Of a DNA stretch of 25,350 nucleotides, positions 21,671 through 25,350 are shown piece after piece. The notes under the pieces are model-generated. The model was not told the DNA's origin. It ran no database searches and saw nothing but the letters and a program-made list of their open reading frames with translations. This DNA is from JBOGUF01 sp050696075 (GTDB lineage Bacteria > Chloroflexota > Chloroflexia > Thermomicrobiales > UBA6265), in NCBI GenBank assembly GCA_050696075.1, contig JBOGUF010000007.1, positions 1 to 25,350 on the forward strand, written 5' to 3'. The translations under genes were made by a program, and so were the position numbers. The number at the start of each line of letters is the position of its first letter. Position 1 is the first letter of the stretch.

Positions 21671-21787
21671 CGGGCCTCCACCTGAATGACCGGACCTAGC
21701 GGTTGATCTCAGTCGGGATCGTCGCACAGACTGCCGCGCCGGTCTACTTCGACGCCGTCACCACCAGGCTTGATGCTCCTTGCCGCC

Positions 21788-22702
21788 CTATGTCCGCAGC
21801 CGCGGATCAAGCGCGTCCCGCAGGCCATCGCCGAGCAGGTTGAAGCCAAGGACTGTCAGGCCGATGGCGACGCCGGGGAAGATCGCCGCCCAGGGGGCGA
21901 TCTGGAGGAATCCGTAGCTGCTGCTGACCATCGACCCCCAACTTGGGGCGGGCGGCTTGTTGCCAAGACCGAGGAATGCCAGCGACGCCTCGGCCAGCAC
22001 CGCGAAGGCGAAGTTGAGCGAGGCATGGACGATCAGCGGGGCGGTGATATTGGGGAAGACGTGGCGGATCAGGATGCGCGGCGTCGGCGCCCCGATCGAA
22101 ACCGCGGCTTCGACGTAGACGGTATTGCGCACGCTCAGCACGGAGGCCCGCACCACCCGCATAAAGGTCGGCATGTAGACGATGGCGATGGCGACCATCG
22201 CGTTCGCCAGGCTGTTGCCGAGCATGGTGATGATCGCGATGGCAAGCAGGATCGCCGGGAAGGCGAAGACAACGTCCATCAGCAGGGTGAGGATGTTGTC
22301 GGTCCATCCCCGGAAGTAGCCGGCGACCAATCCGAGCAGGACGCCGAGCGACCCGGCCAGCCCGACCGCAATCACGCCGACCTGGAACGAGATCCGCGTG
22401 CCGTGCAGCAGCCGCGTCAGAATGTCCCGCCCGAACTCGTCGGTGCCGAGCCAGTAGGTCCGGTTCGGCTCTTCGAGGCGGTCGCTCGTGAACTGCTCGG
22501 TTGGCCCAAAGGGCGCGATCGTCGGTCCGATCAGGGCGAGCACGGCCATGAAGCTGACGATCAGCGCGCCGGTCATCGCTAGCCGCTGCCGCCGAATCGC
22601 CGACCAGATCGACATCCGCCGCGGCTTGCGCACGGCGGCGGCAAGACGGCCAGGTGGCGAGGCGGCAAGGTCTTCGGTTGTTGGCTCGGCCCGCGCCTGC
22701 AT
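21788..22702 (-). CDS. dppC: Peptide/nickel-type ABC transporter permease, DppC family
   Basis: A 304-residue inner-membrane permease. It has an N-terminal hydrophobic segment (MTGALIVSFMAVLALIGPTI), the DppC-typical periplasmic segment NRTYWLGTDEFGRDILTRLL, and about five further segments. The EAA loop that contacts the ATPase is EAAVSIGAPTPRILIRHVFP. It would work with the DppB-type permease and the binding protein just upstream to import di- or oligopeptides. The ATG at 22702 has a poor ribosome site; an inner ATG at 22615 also lacks one. It starts 64 bases after the dppB stop. No ATPase gene follows: the next gene is threonine synthase. Confidence 0.92.
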   Translation of the reverse strand: MQARAEPTTEDLAASPPGRLAAAVRKPRRMSIWSAIRRQRLAMTGALIVSFMAVLALIGPTIAPFGPTEQFTSDRLEEPNRTYWLGTDEFGRDILTRLLHGTRISFQVGVIAVGLAGSLGVLLGLVAGYFRGWTDNILTLLMDVVFAFPAILLAIAIITMLGNSLANAMVAIAIVYMPTFMRVVRASVLSVRNTVYVEAAVSIGAPTPRILIRHVFPNITAPLIVHASLNFAFAVLAEASLAFLGLGNKPPAPSWGSMVSSSYGFLQIAPWAAIFPGVAIGLTVLGFNLLGDGLRDALDPRLRT

Positions 22703-22766
22703 CTCTCACACTCGCCGGGCGCAATTCGTCGCGCCCATACAATCCGCCTCGCCGCCTTCCACCTCG

Positions 22767-23717
22767 TTACGCCGTCCGCAATCGCGGGTCGGCGACCGCG
22801 TAGAGCACGTCGACGACCAGGCTGATCAGGACGAAGATCGTCGCCATGACGAGGGTGACGCCTTGCACGACCGGGTAGTCGCGATTGGCGATCGACTCGA
22901 AGATGTAGCGACCGATCCCCGGCATGCCGAAGATCGTCTCGATGATGACTGTGCCGCCCAGCAACCCGGCCATCTGGATCCCGGCGATCGTGATCACCGG
23001 CAGCGCCGCGTTCGGCAGGACGTGGCGCTGCAACACGCGCGGGTAGCTCAGCCCCTTCGCCCGTGCCACGCGCACGTGCTCTTGACTCAGCACCTCAAGT
23101 ACCGCCGAGCGCGTATTGCGCATCATGATCGCGGCGAACGGCAGGCTAAGGCTGATCGCGGGCAAGATCATGTTCTTCAGGTTCTGCACCGGGTCCTTGG
23201 TGAACTCGACGTAGCCGATCGGCGGCAGCCAGCGCAGCCAAATGGCGAAGACGAGCACCAACACCGTCGCCAAAAGGAAGTTCGGCACCGAAACGCCGAT
23301 CAGCGTCGTCACCGTTGCCGCGTAGTCGAGCGAGGAATTGCGCCGCACCGCCGCTAGCACCCCGACCGTCACCGCCGGGATGATGCCGATCAGCGCCGCC
23401 GTGAAGGCCAGTTGCGCCGTCACCGGCAGGCGCAAGCGCAGTTCCTCGTTGACGCTCCGTTTCGTGCGGAGCGAGGTGCCGAGGTCGCCTTGCAGAACAT
23501 GTTCCATCCACCGCAGGTATTGCACCGGCTGTGGCTGATCGAGGCCATACGACTTGCGGACCGCCGCGATCACTTCCGGGGTCGTTCGCTGATCGACGCC
23601 GATCGCGAGCAACGTCGCGTCGCCCGGAATCAACCGGACCAACGTGAACGTCACCAGCGAAACCCCGATCAGCACCGGCACGAGCAGTGCCAGGCGGCGA
23701 AGGATGTAGGTGATCAT
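22767..23717 (-). CDS. dppB: Peptide/nickel-type ABC transporter permease, DppB family
   Basis: A 316-residue inner-membrane permease with the classic start MITYILRRLALLVPVLIGVS and the segment LIPGDATLL. It has six predicted membrane segments and the EAA loop RVARAKGLSYPRVLQRHVLP. The C-terminal segment LLGGTVIIETIFGMPGIGRY is family-typical. The ATG at 23717 is fixed by homology, but the upstream bases are entirely heptamer repeat (TTACGCC units) and contain no Shine-Dalgarno sequence. Translation may depend on the upstream gene or on the repeat hairpin. It lies between the binding-protein gene and dppC, all in one direction. Confidence 0.93.
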   Translation of the reverse strand: MITYILRRLALLVPVLIGVSLVTFTLVRLIPGDATLLAIGVDQRTTPEVIAAVRKSYGLDQPQPVQYLRWMEHVLQGDLGTSLRTKRSVNEELRLRLPVTAQLAFTAALIGIIPAVTVGVLAAVRRNSSLDYAATVTTLIGVSVPNFLLATVLVLVFAIWLRWLPPIGYVEFTKDPVQNLKNMILPAISLSLPFAAIMMRNTRSAVLEVLSQEHVRVARAKGLSYPRVLQRHVLPNAALPVITIAGIQMAGLLGGTVIIETIFGMPGIGRYIFESIANRDYPVVQGVTLVMATIFVLISLVVDVLYAVADPRLRTA

Positions 23718-23815
23718 AGGCGTAAGGCGTAAGGCGTAAGGCGTAAGGCGTTAGGCGTTAGGGGAACGGCGACGGAGCCCCTAACGCCTTACGCCTAACC
23801 TCTAACGCCTACGTG
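23717..23815. repeat. Heptamer-repeat inverted pair filling the binding protein-dppB gap
   Basis: From 23717 to 23765 there are seven 7-base units (one TAGGCGT, four AAGGCGT, one TAGGCGT, one TAGGGGA). Inverted units (CTAACGC, CTTACGC, CTAACCT, CTAACGC, CTACGTG) run from 23781 to 23815. Bases 23732-23764 pair with 23778-23810 with only a few mismatches, around a 13-base loop. The pair fills the whole gap: its right end contains the binding-protein stop codon (23809-23811) and its left end abuts the dppB start. Confidence 0.9.
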
Positions 23816-25350
23816 TCCAGCCAGGTCGTCTTGAAGGCGATGTTGCTGCCGGTCGGGATGTGGACATACCCCTTGACGTAACTCTTCATCGCCTCGTACT
23901 GGTTGGCGATGAAGAGGTTGATCCACGGCAGTTCTTCGAGCAGGATCTGCTGCAACTCCTGGTAGATCTCGGTCCGCTCGGCCTGGTCGGTGACGGCGAT
24001 GCCTTGAGCGATCAACTCGTCAACCCGCGCATTGCTGTAGCTGACCCAATTGCCGCTTTCGCCCGTCTTGAAATCGAGGAAGACGCCGTTCGGGTCGACG
24101 TAGGCGCTGGTGCCGGTGACGGCGATGTCGTAGGTCTTGGCAACATAGACCTGGTCGATCATGGTCGCGTTCTCGACCAGATTCAGCTCCGCTTCAATTC
24201 CGATCTGCTTGATTTGTTCCTGGACGACCACCGCCGCGCTGGAGAGGAAGGAGTACTGCGACCAGGAGGTGATCGTCGTCTCGAAGCCGTCGGCGAGGCC
24301 GGCCTCGGCCATCAACTCCCTGGCCCGCGCGACGTCCGGCGGCCGGACCTCTTGCTGGAGCGCGGCCCAGTAGTCGGGAGGGAAGATCGTCTCGGTCGGC
24401 AGGCCGTGGCCGAAGACGGCCGGGCCGAGAATGGCGTCGCGGTCGATCACCGCCGCGATCGCCTGCCGCACCAGCGGGTTGTTGAATGGCTCCTTCTCGA
24501 GATTGCAGCCGATCATGCGGATGTTGGTGTTCGTGTTCCCGGCCAGCGTCAGGCTCGAATCGGCTTCGAGCATCTCGATGTCGCGCAGCGGCGCGTACTC
24601 GATGAAGTCGACCGTGCCGGTCACCACCGCACCTGTCCGCGAGGTGTCCTCCGGAGCAATTGTCATTTCGATGCCGTCGACGTACGGCAAGCCCTCTTCC
24701 CAGTAGTTCGGGTTCTTCTCGAGCACGACCCGCGTGTTCGGCACGTACTCGACGAAGGCAAACGGGCCGGTGCCCATTGCCGTCTGGGTGACGTCGTTGT
24801 TGTTGGCGGTAACAAACGCCTCCGACATGATGATGCAGCTCGCCCCGGCCAGCGACGCCAGGATCGAGGCGTCCGGCGCGCTGAGCGTCAGCACGACCGT
24901 GGCGTCGTCCGGCGCCTCGACGCTGGCCATCGAGGTCAGATCGGCCGCGCTGGGCGAGGCCATCTCCTCGGAGACGAGACGCTCGAAGCTGAACGTGACG
25001 TCGCCCGCCGTCAGCGGCGTACCGTCATGGAAGGTCACGCCTTGGCGGAGGTGGAAGGTGTAGGTCAGGCCGTCCTCAGTAATCTCCCAGGATTCGGCCA
25101 AGCCGGGCGCGATCGAGAGGTCGGGGTTGACCATCGTCAAGTTGCTATAGATGTGCTCGACGATGTGCCAGATCGCGGTCAGGCTTTGGACGTGCGGGTC
25201 GAGGCCGGTCGGGTCGGCCTGCAACCCGACTTTGAGGATGCCGCCCGGCTTCGGCGTCTCGTCCTGCGCCGCGCGCAACTGCTTGGTCGCGCGCGAGCCC
25301 GGCGCGGCCGCCGCGCCGAGGGTGGTCAGCGCCGCCCCGGAGAGCCCGAG
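23809..25350 (-). CDS. Peptide/nickel-type ABC transporter substrate-binding protein (family 5), 5' end outside window
   Basis: 513 residues are visible; the frame is open to the right edge. The visible N terminus, LGLSGAALTTLGAAAAPGSR, looks like the hydrophobic core and end of a Tat or Sec signal, so the true start is a little beyond 25350. The mature protein shows the family 5 pattern: PGGILKVGLQADPTGLDPH, APGLAESWEITEDGLTYTFH, then LRQGVTFHDGTPLTAGDVTFSFERL and the C-terminal LPWINLFIANQYEAMKSYVKG. It binds peptides or similar ligands outside the membrane and delivers them to the DppB/DppC permeases encoded downstream. The ligand cannot be read from the sequence. Its stop lies inside the heptamer-repeat array. 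Confidence 0.93.
   Translation of the reverse strand, partial: LGLSGAALTTLGAAAAPGSRATKQLRAAQDETPKPGGILKVGLQADPTGLDPHVQSLTAIWHIVEHIYSNLTMVNPDLSIAPGLAESWEITEDGLTYTFHLRQGVTFHDGTPLTAGDVTFSFERLVSEEMASPSAADLTSMASVEAPDDATVVLTLSAPDASILASLAGASCIIMSEAFVTANNNDVTQTAMGTGPFAFVEYVPNTRVVLEKNPNYWEEGLPYVDGIEMTIAPEDTSRTGAVVTGTVDFIEYAPLRDIEMLEADSSLTLAGNTNTNIRMIGCNLEKEPFNNPLVRQAIAAVIDRDAILGPAVFGHGLPTETIFPPDYWAALQQEVRPPDVARARELMAEAGLADGFETTITSWSQYSFLSSAAVVVQEQIKQIGIEAELNLVENATMIDQVYVAKTYDIAVTGTSAYVDPNGVFLDFKTGESGNWVSYSNARVDELIAQGIAVTDQAERTEIYQELQQILLEELPWINLFIANQYEAMKSYVKGYVHIPTGSNIAFKTTWLDT

Noticed and set aside
21770..23357. Long plus-strand frames with strings of DRR, RRHR and EDR residues
   Set aside because: They lie opposite two membrane permeases; highly charged low-complexity sequence is the expected complement of such genes.
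23717..23815. CRISPR-like appearance of the repeated units
   Set aside because: Units are 7 bases with no spacers and no cas genes nearby, so these are simple tandem arrays with inverted partners.
5187..25350. A single new defence-type system linking the two toxin-antitoxin loci, kinase, nucleotidyltransferase-like and formyltransferase genes
   Set aside because: The loci are separated by unrelated housekeeping genes, differ in strand and base composition, and share no operon signals, so there is no evidence that they act together.

Overview
The window is high-GC bacterial DNA, densely coded on both strands, with short intergenic gaps (none above 300 bases). The gene set and style suggest a Chloroflexota bacterium, possibly a Thermomicrobia/Sphaerobacter-type organism: a secreted lysyl oxidase homolog, zinc-ribbon threonine synthase, GAF-LuxR and MocR regulators, SnoaL-like and DUF3574 proteins, and intergenic heptamer repeats. 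That assignment is an inference from content; there is no rRNA, tRNA, CRISPR array or transposase here to support it.

Layout. 1-1329 (-): 5' part of a secreted lysyl oxidase-like copper protein running off the left edge. 1589-2125 (+): apt. 2204-4049 (-): a secreted histidine-rich protein of unknown function and an M19 dipeptidase. 4210-4995 (+): fabI. 5187-5774 (+): a ParD/ParE-type toxin-antitoxin pair whose toxin is split by a -1 frame change at a GGGAAAC heptamer. 5888-11047 (-): a co-directional series azlD, azlC, DinB-like protein, methyltransferase, nucleotidyltransferase-like protein, formyltransferase and DUF3574 protein. 11174-12618 (-): a possible 21-aa peptide gene, an EamA transporter with a long tail, and a small hypothetical gene. 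12834-13271 (-): a SnoaL-like gene broken by one in-frame TAG. 13539-16238 (+): GAF-LuxR regulator, then a MocR (GntR-aminotransferase) regulator with a clear operator array around its start. 16325-17271 (+): a three-gene antitoxin-VapC-antitoxin locus, visibly less GC-rich than its surroundings. 17281-19355 (-): P-loop kinase translationally coupled to an M1-family peptidase. 19439-20416 (+): PHP-domain phosphoesterase. 20408-21670 (-): threonine synthase. 21788-25350 (-): peptide/nickel-type ABC transporter (binding protein, two permeases) running off the right edge, with no ATPase gene in view.

The most notable non-coding signal is a set of three intergenic arrays of 7-base tandem repeats, each with a different heptamer (about 2122-2197, 4132-4194, 23717-23815). 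Two fold into long hairpins and begin or end in the stop codon of the flanking gene; the third fills the fabI leader. Other points are the possible programmed frameshift in the ParE toxin, the conserved LTQ cofactor residues in the lysyl oxidase, the direct and inverted operator sites of the MocR gene, and a 22-bp motif shared by the upstream regions of two distant genes. I found no convincing new multi-gene system; the candidates are listed with their limits.
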